A stretch of 64,000 nucleotides of DNA, taken from NCBI GenBank assembly GCA_011800155.1, contig CM022372.1:2170001-2234000 (forward strand), in the 5' to 3' direction. Position 1 is the stretch's first letter; each line of letters begins with the position of its first letter. This document shows, one piece after another, positions 1-11,078 of the stretch. This stretch comes from Flammulina velutipes. Its lineage: Eukaryota; Basidiomycota; Agaricomycetes; Agaricales; Physalacriaceae. The notes beneath the pieces were generated by a model, which saw only the letters and a list, made by a program, of their open reading frames with translations, ran no database searches and had not been told where the DNA came from. Made by a program: the position numbers and the translations under genes.

Positions 1-849
1 TCACCCAACCCCGGCGGTGGTCGTTGGCGCGTCGCCTTACCGCTGATTGAAGGTGCGTGTTTTCGTTACGCTTCGTTATAGTTTCATTTACATATTGCTA
101 GCTATTCGCAACAATGTCCTCAAACAGGCGTCTATTATTGGAGCTTTGACGGTCGCGTGCACCAAGATCGCTCGTCTTATGGAATGCGCTTCATAACTAC
201 CATGGGCGCCCCAGCTGTTATTCTGCACATTCAGCCCTTCCCGCTCACAGCACGATAGACGAGGACGATGGATAACGACACCGCCCCTTGTCGCCGTCCA
301 TTGAGAGGTCGTACACTTACGAAGAGCAACGACGACAAAACACTCTCCCGATTTCCCGTCGTCTATGCCACTGTCCCGACTCCCCTGACTTCCCTGTCGA
401 TACAGAGGTCAAGATGGTAGCGACAGTTTAGTCGATCAGACACAGACACATGTGGGCTGGTTTTGGCAAAAACAATGATGGAATCGCGAGGTATTTCTAC
501 AACGCCTGTGTAAAAAGCACCCATCTCATCGACCTTTTAGATTATGCCATTCCTGAGAGTCTACAGGATTTTCCTCAGCTTGGACCTTGTTCCTATGGAG
601 TTTGTGCGCGACAGCTATGGAAGGAGACGGAAGCTATGCTATCGATACAAGTGCGCGCCACCAGCATGGCAGCACTCAATTGAAGGTAGAACCACCTGTC
701 AAAAGAAGCTAGGTGCGCTGTAACGTTGTACGTCGAAAGCTTCCATTCTTTCTGACTTGTACCGAACAAGGTTGCTACAAAGCGTGAGAACCGCTTCAGC
801 GCGATATTTATAACAGGTCGCTCAAGACGAAGAAGTCCTTATCTTCCCG
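1..849. other. Upstream flank without a supported gene
   Basis: No spliced reading frame with recognisable protein similarity was found. A TATA-like stretch (tatttata, 805-812) lies about 40 bases before the P450 start codon and may be its core promoter. The 77-codon frame at 450-683 has no recognisable features and is not called as a gene. Confidence 0.4.
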
Positions 850-2779
850 ATGTCCTTCGCACTCGAGAGTATCGCCTCTTATGCTTCCATTCGGGAAGCT
901 TTGATATCCATTGCTATCTGCTTGCTTGTATGCGTCGTTGGTTCAAGATTGTTCATACATCCCCTCAAGTCGTTCCCTGGGCCCCGTCTCGCTAGCGTCA
1001 CGGATCTATACGCCGCGTACTACGAACTCTGGAAAGACGGGGATCTTGTCAATCATCTCGATGAGCTCCATCGCGTTTACGGTCAGTGTGCTCTTTGGAA
1101 CACAATTGAAATCGCGTGCTGAACTCAAATAGGTCCTATTGTACGGATTCGACCAAACGAGGTACGCAAGCGGTGCTCGATACGTGTTCCACCATTAATC
1201 CTCACGCTTTCTAAGCTTCATTTCAACACGCCCGAAGCATATTTTGCAATTTATCCACCACGCGGTGGTTTTATCAAGGACCGCAAGTTTTATTCCAGTT
1301 TCGGGATTACAGATTCAACTCTGGGCTTCATCGATGTCAAAGAGCACAAAAAGAGAAGAGACCTAATCAATCCCCTTTTTTCGAGGCGCGCGATCCTGAA
1401 GTTCGAGCGCAATATACAGGACAATGTGAGCTCTATCATCGGTTCGTCTCCATATCTCGTCTTACTCGCAGTAGATCGATCTTTTCGTCCAACGCCTACA
1501 AGAGTACAAAGACAAACCTGTCAACTTCAAAAACGGCTTTCGCGCGCTGACGATGGATGTTATCACGACGTACTCCTACGGCTATGCCCTCGGCGGTCTC
1601 TCCGCACCAGGATTCGACCATTCCATTCCCAGGAGCTTGAACAGCGCCGTCGTGCTAGTGGCCTTTGCGAGATATCTTCCCTGGTTGCGTGCCATCCAAT
1701 GGCTACCCCCGGACATCGGCGCGATGCTGAAACCCAGCCAGGCTGGCTATGCGAATCTGTCGAACTCCATCCGGAAGAGTGTCGAGACATATCTTGCCGA
1801 TCCAGAGTCTTTCCGGAAGGGAGAGCAAGAGACGATATATCATCATTTGCTTCCAGAGACGGTGGACCCGAGCCAGTGGCCGTCGAAGGCATCTTTGGTC
1901 GACGAGGTATGTTCTTGATTTCCCTTTTGACCGAAACAATGTTTTTGATATGGGACCAATAGGCTATGGTGCTTATTAGCGCTGGAACTGATACGACCGC
2001 CAATGCACTCAGCCAAGGGTTCTATCATCTACTTTCGGGCGGGAACGAGGATGTGTTGAAGAGGTTAGAGGATGAGCTGAAGATGGCTTGGCCGGAGAAA
2101 CAGTCGCCTTTCTCGTTCGAGCAGGCTGAGAAGTTGCCGTATCTTGTAAGCGATGTGCCTTATCTTTGTCGAATCGATTGTGATCCTCTTCTAGACAGGT
2201 GTCGTGAAGGAATCTCTGAGGCTCAGTACTGGTATTTCTTTACCGCTGGCTCGTGTTGTTGTCAATCCGACGACGATTGATGGAGTCTATGTTCCCGCTG
2301 GAGTGAGTTTTACGTTGTGTTCGTCACCGCGGAGGCTAACATGGGTTAGACCGTCGTGGGCGTGTCTGCGAAGTTCCTGCTTCTGAATCCGGACATCTTC
2401 CCTCAGCCTAACAGATTCATACCCGAACGCTGGATACAGTCAAACTCGGCGGAACTAGATAAACACCTCGTGGTGTTTTCCCGGGGCCCCAGGACTTGCC
2501 TTGGTATGAAGTGAGTTTCTCCTTCTCATGTTCCCGGGGAATGTTGACCTGACAGGTATTTCTAGCTTGGCGTGGTGCGAAATATACCTTGCGATTTCGC
2601 ATTTGGTGCGCAAGTTTGATATTAAGTTGTATGAGACGAGGTGAGTTCTAACTATGGTGCAGAAGACGATGATCTGACTGTTTGTGTAAAGTGCGCGTGA
2701 TATGGAGACGCGCGACTATGTTCTGCCTTCATGGAAGGGGAGGGGGCTTCGTGTGTTGGTGAAAGAGCGGAACGAGTAA
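850..2779 (+). CDS. Cytochrome P450 monooxygenase
   Basis: Membrane-anchored haem monooxygenase of about 490 residues. An N-terminal hydrophobic helix (residues ~15-33) is followed by the proline-rich hinge HPLKSFPGP. The I-helix oxygen-binding motif AGTDTTAN, the K-helix ExxR (KESLR), PERW and the haem-binding loop FSRGPRTCLG with its Cys ligand are all present, so the enzyme should be active. About eight short introns are needed; for example the exon before LFVQRLQEYKDK begins after cgcagtag, and the last intron splits the codon in YETS-ARDM. The overall sequence resembles fungal P450s annotated as trichodiene-oxygenase-like, but substrate and CYP family cannot be named from sequence alone. 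It is the last ordinary host gene before the repeat-rich island starting near 3 kb. Confidence 0.93.
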
Positions 2780-3011
2780 AATGATATGTAGTCTTATGTA
2801 TGCTGGGATGACGAAATAAGGGTATATTCGGGTTTGGGCTACAAGCTGTTATACAATATCGCAGCGGTAGCTGGTGGGGTTATCATCTCAGCAATGACCG
2901 GTGCTAGCCTGTGCTGTATCATCATTCTCGGAGCGCAACCAGTTACGCCACGATCACGATCGAACTGTGTTTGGTCGTGCTTGGCACTGTGTTCTCTTTC
3001 AACACGTCTCT

Positions 3012-3374
3012 CACACAGCTGTGGTAGGGTTCTACTTGTGCGCCTCAAAAATTGGGTGTAAATAGTAGTAATATACTTACAATGTCACGCTGCGTAATTA
3101 AATTTGGGCCAGCTTTCTTAGCGTGCAAAAAAAAACAATGTGTACTAAAAGATAACCAAGAAAGGTGACCAAATACTTGACAGGAAAGTACGCAGTTCTT
3201 TGACATGTCCAAAAAGAGCTCAAAGAAAACGTGACCAGTCACATCATACAAGGAAATTGCCGCCAACTATCTTATGAAGAGGCGATAGAATCTAAAAATT
3301 GCGCCCGCGCGACTCGCTGGGCGATGTCGCTAGGCGAGTGGCTGGGCGCTAAGCGAGAGGCGAGGGCGAGGTGT
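3012..3374 (+). repeat. Dispersed repeat R1 (left copy of an inverted pair)
   Basis: About 363 bp nearly identical to the reverse complement of 44575-44939. Homology starts at acacagctgtggtaggg and ends in the CTCGCTGGGCG-rich tract (gcgactcgctgggcgatgtc). Differences are scattered substitutions and one A-run length change. Outside these limits the flanks do not match. It does not begin TG and end CA as an LTR would. It could be a MITE or SINE-like element, or the edge of a segmental duplication; the terminal structure does not decide. Confidence 0.8.
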
Positions 3375-3905
3375 CTGAGGATACTCGTAAGTGAGTCGTC
3401 AATGTCATTTGAGCATAATTATTATCATTGTACCGCTCGCCGTCTTCGACGACTCCCAATAAATCCACCGGTCCATCCATCCCATGACACTTGCATCATG
3501 CAACACCGATGTCACAGAGCAAATCTAAGAACTCTCCGCAATCTTTGTGGTAGCTCGACGTTCAGGCCCGATACGCGGTATTGGCGAGAACTCGTCTTGC
3601 GTCGAGGGAGCCGGATAGGATGACAAATGAATCCAATACGATGAGTTCTTGTATCTAGAGAGCTTGAGGACGATATGTTTAGCGAGTCCAGCGTCCGAGA
3701 CCTAGTATCTGTTAGCGCATTCCATGTACGAATTAACATACGTCTCAGGAACTCGACGGCAGCAGGCGGGGCTATATGAGAGGGCATGGAGGCGTGAACG
3801 ACGACGTTGTCGTCACATTCCGTTACAACGATGCCGAGTGCCATGACTCTACGAATGATTAGCTCGTCGAATCTCTTGCTTAGTCGACAAAAACTACCTG
3901 ACTCG

Positions 3906-3934
3906 CACCACCACCACCACCACCACCACCACCA
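3906..3934. repeat. CAC trinucleotide microsatellite
   Basis: About ten tandem CAC units in a non-coding stretch (3375-4504). It creates meaningless poly-His and poly-Trp reading frames on the two strands. Apart from this I see no gene between R1 and 4505. Confidence 0.9.
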
Positions 3935-4504
3935 GTGCTTGACGAAGGAACTGCCATACACGAGAGGAATCGTACATTTTGGTACGACCATCGACTGTTT
4001 TCTTGCGCTCTTTCTGACTTTAACAGCATTCGCGTCCGACTCATTCCAATAAGGCCAAGTACTAGCACCCACCACTATCTCAATTCCGAACGAAAAAGAT
4101 ATATGTGATTCGCTGAAACCTCTGGCACGCCCGTGAAGTTGTTGTCGCTTTCTATTGGTGCGCCGGCGCCAATGCACTCTCTGCTGTCCTCGGTTCTGAC
4201 GTTGGTACATAGCGCATTGACTCGTCCCCGCCGGTGAAGGCATTGGTTCGTCTCACAGACGAATTTCGAAATACTCGAGGTGCTATTCAGGTGCGCGAGA
4301 TGCCTTTTCGTTCGATGCCCTCTTCTAAAGTTGACAGACCACCTATCGTCTCGTTCCATCCCATCCCATCCACCCATCTACGTCCAGTGCGCCGTCCCGT
4401 GCGTCGCTAGCTAGTCTTTTGCGCGGCCTCGGGGCTAAAATCGGACGCCTAGCAACTCATTCATCTCCCCGACCACCCCTGCGGGAAATCGTCTTTCCTA
4501 TACG

Positions 4505-4932
4505 ATGCGCCGCCTCTTCTATTCTCGAAACATTTCAGACGGCATGAAAAAAGGATACTTCAACAAGGCTACAAAGGATTTGTACGATGCAAAAAGACGC
4601 CACGCTGCAGAGGTGGGTCCTCTCGGACAATATTGGGTTCTGATGTAAGTAAACGAGTCTGCGACTTGCACTCGAACCTTTCGACGTACCTTTATTACAG
4701 GGGCGACTATCACCAGTCGAGCTCTGAGTCCCGCCGCCATATCACTATCCATGTATGTGCTTCGAACGGCGTACGCCTCGGCACCATACATTACTTGGAA
4801 AAGACACCCAAAGTCAAGGGGAAAAGAGGATTAGATGGCAAACAAAGGTCGAGATACTTTCCGCTTCCATCCAGCGCCGGGCCCAAACCAATCGTTAATC
4901 CCAACGACCCAATCTACGTCGAGTGTACGTGA
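4505..4932 (+). CDS. Small two-exon protein of unknown function (copy A)
   Basis: Exons 4505-4644 and 4701-4932 give 123 residues. The start MRRLFYSRNIS was chosen because the same start and the same phase-2 intron recur in copy B at 43297-43706. Shared blocks are RRLFY/ARLFY, RHAAEVGxLGQxW, LMG[DE]YH and the strongly conserved RHITIHVC..NGVRLGT.HYLE, and both copies end in ECT. There is no signal peptide or membrane segment, and I do not recognise a domain. Conservation concentrated in the second exon with an intron at the identical position argues for a real gene under selection rather than chance similarity. It lies 1.1 kb inward of repeat R1. Confidence 0.72.
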
Positions 4933-6279
4933 AATCGCGGTAAATTTGGGGTTCATTTTTTGTCAATATCTTGTTTTATAACATATTTCTTGCGCTCTTG
5001 ATAATTCTGCAGCAGATAAAAATATACCGATTGATATTTAGGACCACCGTAGTCGCCCAATCAGTTGAAGAGAGCTAATATGACAGGCTCTCGTCAGCGG
5101 TTACACATCGTAGACGAAAATAGAACTCACCAATTCTGCCTCGAGCCGTGACTGGATGGGTCGGAGAACGATACGGACAATAAAAATTGAAATCCCTCCC
5201 CGGAAAGTAGAGACGCCAGAGTCGGAGGTGGTAGCGAAAGATGATTGGAAAAGCGATGAACATTATATAATAAATAAGTAGAAGAGTTGTCTGTAACAGA
5301 CGCTGTAGTCTAATGTATGGTTCGTTCAGTCTCAGAAGAAATACATTTTAATGCCAGCTAGGAGCCAAGGCCGCCCAAGGCATCTCGTCGACACCATCTA
5401 GGATAGGAAATATCATTAGTGCTTGGTTTGAAGTATCATAATATGAGAGTATGCCATGCCACGCCATCCAATACGGTGAAATCGAGCTCAATTACGACCT
5501 AGGTCGCCACGCAACTCACGTATACTGCAGCTTCATAACGAGTTGCAAATTGCGCATTGCAGGAGGTAAAGAAAGCCCTAGTAAACAAATCTGTGTTCCC
5601 GGCGCAAATCAGACCACGTACTCGTAGTACCAAGAACATAAGAATTGGCAGAGGTTGGCCTGTCGGAAATGAGCCAGATCTCAACCAAGACAAGCAGTTG
5701 CACAATGTTTGAGGGGCTTTTCTTGTACATATGGACGTGCAGAGATAAGGGTCATGAAGGAAGACATCCGTGCGCTCGTAGATTCTTCGAACATGAGCGA
5801 GTGGTCATATTCTAGTTTCCTCGTGCTCGCGACAGCTAGTCGCAAGTAAAATCGCACGCTAAACAGCCAGTCTAGCGTACTCTTTTAAATTAAGCAAGAA
5901 CCCGGCGACAGCCAGATTCCTTCTCATTATCCGTGGAGGTAAGTTGTCAAGTTTTATGTGTACGTAATCAAGCGACTCGTTGAATCAAATTGAAATATCT
6001 CAAGTATTGAATATTGACTTGTAAGTAGTCTTAGTGTTAGTGATTCTTCCTCTAAAAATGTGCGACTGTTAGCTTCTAAATTGGAGCACTGGTTCCCTTT
6101 AACCTCATATTTAGCCTACACTGACATACAGGCCGGCTGACACCGAAGCACACCCGGTAGAGATAGAAAGATGGATTAACACAGTAATAAAAGGAGACGA
6201 GCTACTAAATTTGTACACAGTTATAGAGAGGCGAGTAAGGAATATTGGTATGTAAGAGACAACGGTAAATTTAAATCCT
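4933..6279. other. Intergenic stretch, no gene seen
   Basis: Reading frames here are short and lack recognisable features. The only item of note is the 20-base motif at 5826-5845. Confidence 0.5.
5826..5845 (-). repeat. Copy 1 of the TTGCGACTNGCTGTCGCGAG motif
   Basis: Read on the minus strand this is TTGCGACTAGCTGTCGCGAG, a GCGAC..GTCGC inverted repeat. Near-identical copies occur at 40747-40766 and 41769-41788. All three lie within about 0.5 kb of RING-finger genes. Confidence 0.6.
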
Positions 6280-7052
6280 TTAGTCGTTAAAAAACCTGTC
6301 TAATATCGCCCGAGGAACTCCATTCTCAGGAGGAGGAAGGTCGATGCCGGGGAGCTCTCTCAAGCGACACAACAGGCGCATTAATGGTGTGGAAGGTGAT
6401 GGCGGACAATCTAGGATGGTCCTGCATATGGGGCAGCGATAAGTGGCGAAAGACATGGGAGCCTCCAGACCGCGCCTGATGTATGGCCTGAGGTATGTTT
6501 GAAGCTGGACCGAGAACAGGGAGAAGAGACAATCCGAGCAACATGAATGTCCACACGAGGTTCTGTGTATCAATTTAGCGACAAGACAGTGGACCAATGG
6601 GAGAACGTACGTGTAGGGAGCGTCCATGACGAGAAAACACACCGGACACCCGAGTTCAGAAACGATTTCACGGAGGAGCTACGAGGCCATGATGAAAATA
6701 GACGCAATCAGGATGGTAGGCTTACCTCCGCGCCCTCCTGTGTTTCCCAAATATCAGCGGATGTGCTGATCCCCGTACTTGTTGCTGGGTTCTCCGCACC
6801 AAGCTAAGAGGCTTTCAGAAATACAGAAGACGTAGTTGGAATGGCAGGCTTACCTCTGCACCTTCCCGCACTTGCAAAACATTAGCGGAAGTGATAACCT
6901 CTGTGCTCGCTGTTGTGTTGTCTGCACCAAGCTAAGAGGGGTCTTGAGAATAGAGGACGTAGACAGAAGGATAGGCAGACCTCCGCGCCCTCCTGCGTTT
7001 GCAAGATTTCAACTGGTGTGCTGACTTCCGTGCTGGCTATTGGGTCCTCCAT
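6280..7052 (-). CDS. RING-finger protein 1 with duplicated N-terminal exons
   Basis: Five exons (6981-7052, 6854-6931, 6726-6803, 6611-6678, 6280-6562) total 579 nt and give 192 residues. Exons 1-3 are versions of one 24-26 codon unit ending QEGAE, REGAE, QEGAE, with LGA[DE]N opening units 2 and 3. The C-terminal part holds a RING: CPVC, then CGHSCCSDC, then CPIC, fitting C-x2-C..C-x-H-x2-C-x2-C..C-x2-C. It is followed by a PPSPS..LPPP tail ending in RFFND. RING proteins of this type usually act as E3 ubiquitin ligases by recruiting an E2; no substrate-binding domain other than the variable N-terminus is visible. The intron just before CGH falls at the same place and phase in RING genes 2, 4, 5 and 6. 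It is closest to RING 6 (42357-42878). The WD40 gene downstream of its start runs on the same strand. Confidence 0.85.
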
Positions 7053-7556
7053 ACAAGGTCGAGCAAATTATGCACAGTAGCTTGTATCGAATATGGCTTT
7101 TATACATGATCATGGATCTACTTGAGAACAAGAATAGACAAAACGGGATATCTGGATAACAAGGGCGCGCTCGCATGAAGGTCGCTTAGTTACGTTCGAA
7201 GAGAGAAATCATGACGATGCACTGGCGCATAATAGGACAAGCTCTCTAAGGTTGACGCGTCTGAATGCACATATGCAGTGACAACATCCCGACGAAGATG
7301 CACGAGGGAGGGAGATTCAGGCGGCTTTGGTATTTTTTGGGTCTACGGCTTTTGTTCCTCAATGAGAACAAGAACATGCCAAGGATCTCGTCAAGTCGCG
7401 ACGACGAGTCGCAACAAGGAGGTACACTGAACGGATAGTCCAGCATGTCGGCGCAGGAAACCAAAAAGTATGATGCGATGCGGGGTAGCCACCTGGTGTT
7501 TGGTCTTATTATTTGCTTCACTACTTTTATAGAATCTATACATTCATGCTCGGAAG
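7053..7556. other. Intergenic stretch between RING 1 and the WD40 gene
   Basis: About 500 bases, presumably the promoter of RING 1 and the 3' end of the WD40 transcript. No further gene is supported. Confidence 0.5.
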
Positions 7557-9178
7557 TTACATCCTATATATCATCGCATGAATATATTGTACTCTCGCCC
7601 AGTGGATTACCAAGCCAACCAGCACCAATAGTAGGACTAATTTCCAAAAGTCAGCCTGGCGGCGCGCTCGATACGCGTCTTCCTCCGCCTTCCTTGTTTT
7701 CTCGCTTTGCTCAAGGGCAAGCTTCTGGGAGACAAGAGCCTGTTCATCCAAAACTCGTTTTTCGGCTTCCTCGATAAGCTGACGTTCTCTCGCTTCAGGA
7801 GTCTAGAACGAAACCTCTTAAGTAAATTGAGGTTTCTATACTGAGTGAAGAACACACCTGTTTCTTCCAGAGGTAGATCTCAGACGGCTTGCTGGTGTCA
7901 GCACTGGCGATAAGGAGGTAGTCGTCCATTTTAGATGCCTACATTTCGGCAAATAAGAAACAGAGTGTGCGCCGGAAGAGTCAGACTACGTACCGTAACA
8001 CAGTATACTTCCGTAGCTTGGGTGTTTCTGTCAGATTTATCCCACATCAGAAAAGATTGCCCTCACGTTGTTCGTGTCGCAGTTCCTGGGCCGAATGTCG
8101 GTCACCGATGGTGAAGATGCGGACACAACCATCCCCGCCTGCACATACAATGACGGAGTTATCCTCTGTAAAACACGACTTCTTCATGAATCCATAGCTT
8201 TTGGGATCGTTCGGTAACGTGTAGGATGAAAATCGCGACGACTGCAGGGCATAGAGATGGAAGCTGTGCAAACTGGCCTGATATAAACACATCATGGACT
8301 CGTCAGACGATACAGAGATGGTTGTCCTGTCAAGAATAAGTGTCGTATCAATTTAGAAAGAATGTCTTACGATAATCCTGGTTTCTCCAAGCACGACTTG
8401 TAGAGAACGTCACCATTCGTAGGGTTTAAAGTGTAACTGCGAAAGATTAAATGCTAAATTGAGACGAGAGGTACAAGACGTACACGTTGCTTTCGTATAA
8501 CGTGTGCACCAAAACAGTACCCTGTCGTGCGTTGAGAACGACAATACTTGAAGCAGTATCTTCGAGATTTCTTTCCCATCCTTTCGTGAACGCTGCATTA
8601 TATGACAATCAGACAGTGTGTGTCTAGTAAAAAAGCACTCACCAGGCTGGTTGAACAGAAACATGGCTACTTGATTTGCGTGCGTACCACAAAACAGACG
8701 GGCGTTCCTGGAGTCCAGCGCTAAAACCTCAATTGGCGAATCGAAGAGTGTTCTAGTGACCGAAGCGCCAACATTCTAAACCGTTCATCAGTTATGAAGT
8801 CGGAATGAATCATCCTGACGCACATATTGACCATTCGAATCGCTAGGGAGAATGGTAAGGTTGCCTTTGCCAGTTGCGACGAATAAAGTGCGATCGCCTT
8901 GTAAGCGATCTTCCAAAATTTCGATTGCGAGGATTTGACCCCACTCGGGGAGTGTGATGTCTTGGATGCAGGAAAGGTTGGCCACGCTCCAAACTCGAAG
9001 ATGTGCGTCGTCGCCTATGTTGTTGTCAGTTGCTGCACATATGAACCAAACTGCTCTCACCTCCGCTAATAATATAACATCCATTTTGAGTGAACTGGAG
9101 AGCGTTCACCGGCTCGGCATGGCCATTTAGACGACCTTCAAGCTCATACTTGGCATACGACGAAGATGAAGAAGACAT
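7557..9178 (-). CDS. WD40-repeat protein with C-terminal coiled coil and membrane anchor
   Basis: Nine exons (9061-9178, 8824-9014, 8775-8643, 8484-8592, 8371-8436, 8067-8326, 7994-8016, 7858-7938, 7557-7802) total 1227 nt, giving 408 residues. The start MSSSSSSYAKYELEG leads into a WD-type repeat (LNGHAEPVNALQFTQNG, then DDAHLRVWSV); later blades include VCAGGDGCVRIF. The last ~75 residues are a charged heptad-rich helix (EARERQLIEEAEKR onward) ending in a hydrophobic segment (FWKLVLLLVLVGLVIHW) and a short tail, so the propeller is probably tethered to a membrane by a C-terminal anchor. The 23-nt exon 7 (acceptor acccaag) is matched exactly in the neighbouring paralogue. Function unknown; WD40 propellers are generally protein-binding scaffolds. 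Confidence 0.82.
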
Positions 9179-9490
9179 GATTGAATATTTCGGGGGTCCT
9201 GTTGGAGCCTCAATTTAAGCAAGAATAATACAAGAACGTCCCGGTATAGCGACTCGCCAAATACGGAACAAAGTGCAGTCAAACCTCATTCAAGGCGCCG
9301 CCTACCCTTCATACTTCGTGCAAGTACACGGCACACCTAGGGTTGAACAGTTAGATCACTTGCACCCCCTGATAGGGCTATCTCACAGTTGCCCCATATG
9401 TCGACCGACGAGTCGTTACAGGACTTTTGTGCACGTAGACAATATTCATTTTATGTGATTATGTACAGGAAACCCGAGCATACTCGGCAC

Positions 9491-10783
9491 TCACTCCCGA
9501 AAAAGCACAACATCCATTCCGCGAGGATCCACGGAGGGCGTTTCTAGTCCCTTGGGGGAAAGGAAGTCGTCAAGCGACGACACTCGAGTGGTCTGAAACA
9601 TCTATATGTCATACAGCTGTTAGTGCGTGGAAAAAGTACAAGACAAAGAATTTACCACAACGATAATGTCGAGGTACATATGGGCAATGAACATAAGGAC
9701 CAGCGCACAGGTCCCAGAAACGAATAGGATTGTTTGTTGTCGGGCCTGGCGAGCAGCCATTTCGGAAAGCCTAAGTCTCTCGCTGGCCTCTTCGCGCTCC
9801 TTTCGAATGCGACCTTCTTCCATTATCAATCTACTCTCCTCGTCTTGCTGCGCCAATAAACGTCTATGCGCCATGCTGGTCTTTTGTAATACCTCCGAAT
9901 CAGCAATTTGGAGCAAGATCACGAAAGAAGGTACGAACCAGTTTCTTCCAAAGGTATATATGCGGGATCCTTCCTGTCTCTGCAGAGGCGATGCAATGGT
10001 TGTCGTCGGTTGAAAATGCCTGGAAACCTAAATCATCGATCACTTCCAGCGATACTACACCACTCACAGCGACAGCATAAATCTCGGAAGCTAATCAGAG
10101 TTGTTGAGTTACAGACACAAAATATCATGTTTAGATCGGCTCACAGTCTTCATCGTGTGAAAGCCTGTTCACCAATCGCCCCGTTTCCGTATTGAAGACT
10201 CGGACGTACCCATTCCCAGAACCGCAGACGAGAACTTGATTATCCTCGGCAAAGATAGCCTTCATCATCATCCCGCGCGCATCTTCGCTTTTGTCGCATT
10301 GTAGGCGGAAATGTGGTCTTGGGGCGCCTATGGGCGAGTAGATTTCGAAGCGATGAGCGTTGAGGTTTTGCACGGCGAACATGGTTTTATCAGAAGATAC
10401 AGCAACAGTTCCACTGGAGAAAAAGAAGGTGATGAGAATCGCTTTTCAAATAGAACGTCAAGCTTACGGTGGACCAAGCATCTTACGCGCCTCGAGAAGC
10501 TCTCCAGTGCGTGCATTTCTTGATTGCCTGCGCATATGATCAATTATGTGTACGACGAGCTAACTACACACTTACACCCATCCAAACCGTAAGGTATGCA
10601 CCCATAGCTTGTCCTCGACGAATAAAATGCTTGAAACTTCTTCGCCTACATTGACATCCCAAAGGGACGTCAGTCCTGTTACCTGATGAGGTCTCTGTAT
10701 CTCATAGGAATCTGAGACGCACCGTGAGGGTCAAACGTATACACTTGGATGGAGCCACTCTGATTTGCGATAACCAACCCTTG
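9491..10783 (-). pseudogene. WD40 paralogue, 3' portion (gene split by the KDZ element)
   Basis: Exons 10723-10783, 10576-10675, 10468-10527, 10145-10413, 10068-10090, 9939-10019, 9656-9892 and 9491-9601 encode the C-terminal two-thirds of a paralogue of the 7557-9178 gene. Blade motifs (VCGSGNGYVRVFNTETG), identical 23-nt and 81-nt exons, the coiled coil and the membrane helix are all present. A final exon adds 37 residues after the helix. No N-terminal exon exists upstream of 10783; instead KDZ element DNA begins at 10821. The missing N-terminal exons are at 23003-23509 on the same strand. The phase at the break is 0 on both sides. I label it disrupted, but the frame itself is intact, so it could in principle be expressed if the 12-kb intron were removed. 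Confidence 0.8.
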
Positions 10784-10811
10784 CTGTAAGATTTGACAGC
10801 CCTCACTAGTA

Positions 10812-10820
10812 GCAACCAGT
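10812..10820. repeat. Left copy of a 9-bp direct repeat (candidate target-site duplication)
   Basis: gcaaccagt, identical to 22971-22979. The two copies sit exactly where homology to the WD40 gene stops on each side. Eight-base duplications are described for Zisupton-type elements, so the true duplication may be eight bases plus one matching base. Confidence 0.65.
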
Positions 10821-11078
10821 CATCTGTTTGGGAAAATCCCCTTTTATTACCAGTCACCCCGACCCAAATCCACAAGCTACAACCACTCAAACCTTAGTAA
10901 TTAAAGGGCAGGCAATACCTACCATATCTTGGGTTACTTACTTATTTGCCACCGTGTATCTTAAGTCAAGAATTCATTTATAAAACGGAAATTCGATTAT
11001 TACTGCGTAAATAAATCAAAAAGAATATAAAAATGCTCAAAATGTCCAATACTCGAATAGTCCATGCATATATCACGA

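Noticed and set aside
1426..2028. Several overlapping open frames on both strands
   Set aside because: They are shadows of the P450 exons, whose motifs and splice sites account for the region.
3512..4243. 243-codon minus-strand frame with a run of ten tryptophans
   Set aside because: The run is the (CAC)n microsatellite read on the other strand; no splice structure, homology or conserved motif supports a gene.
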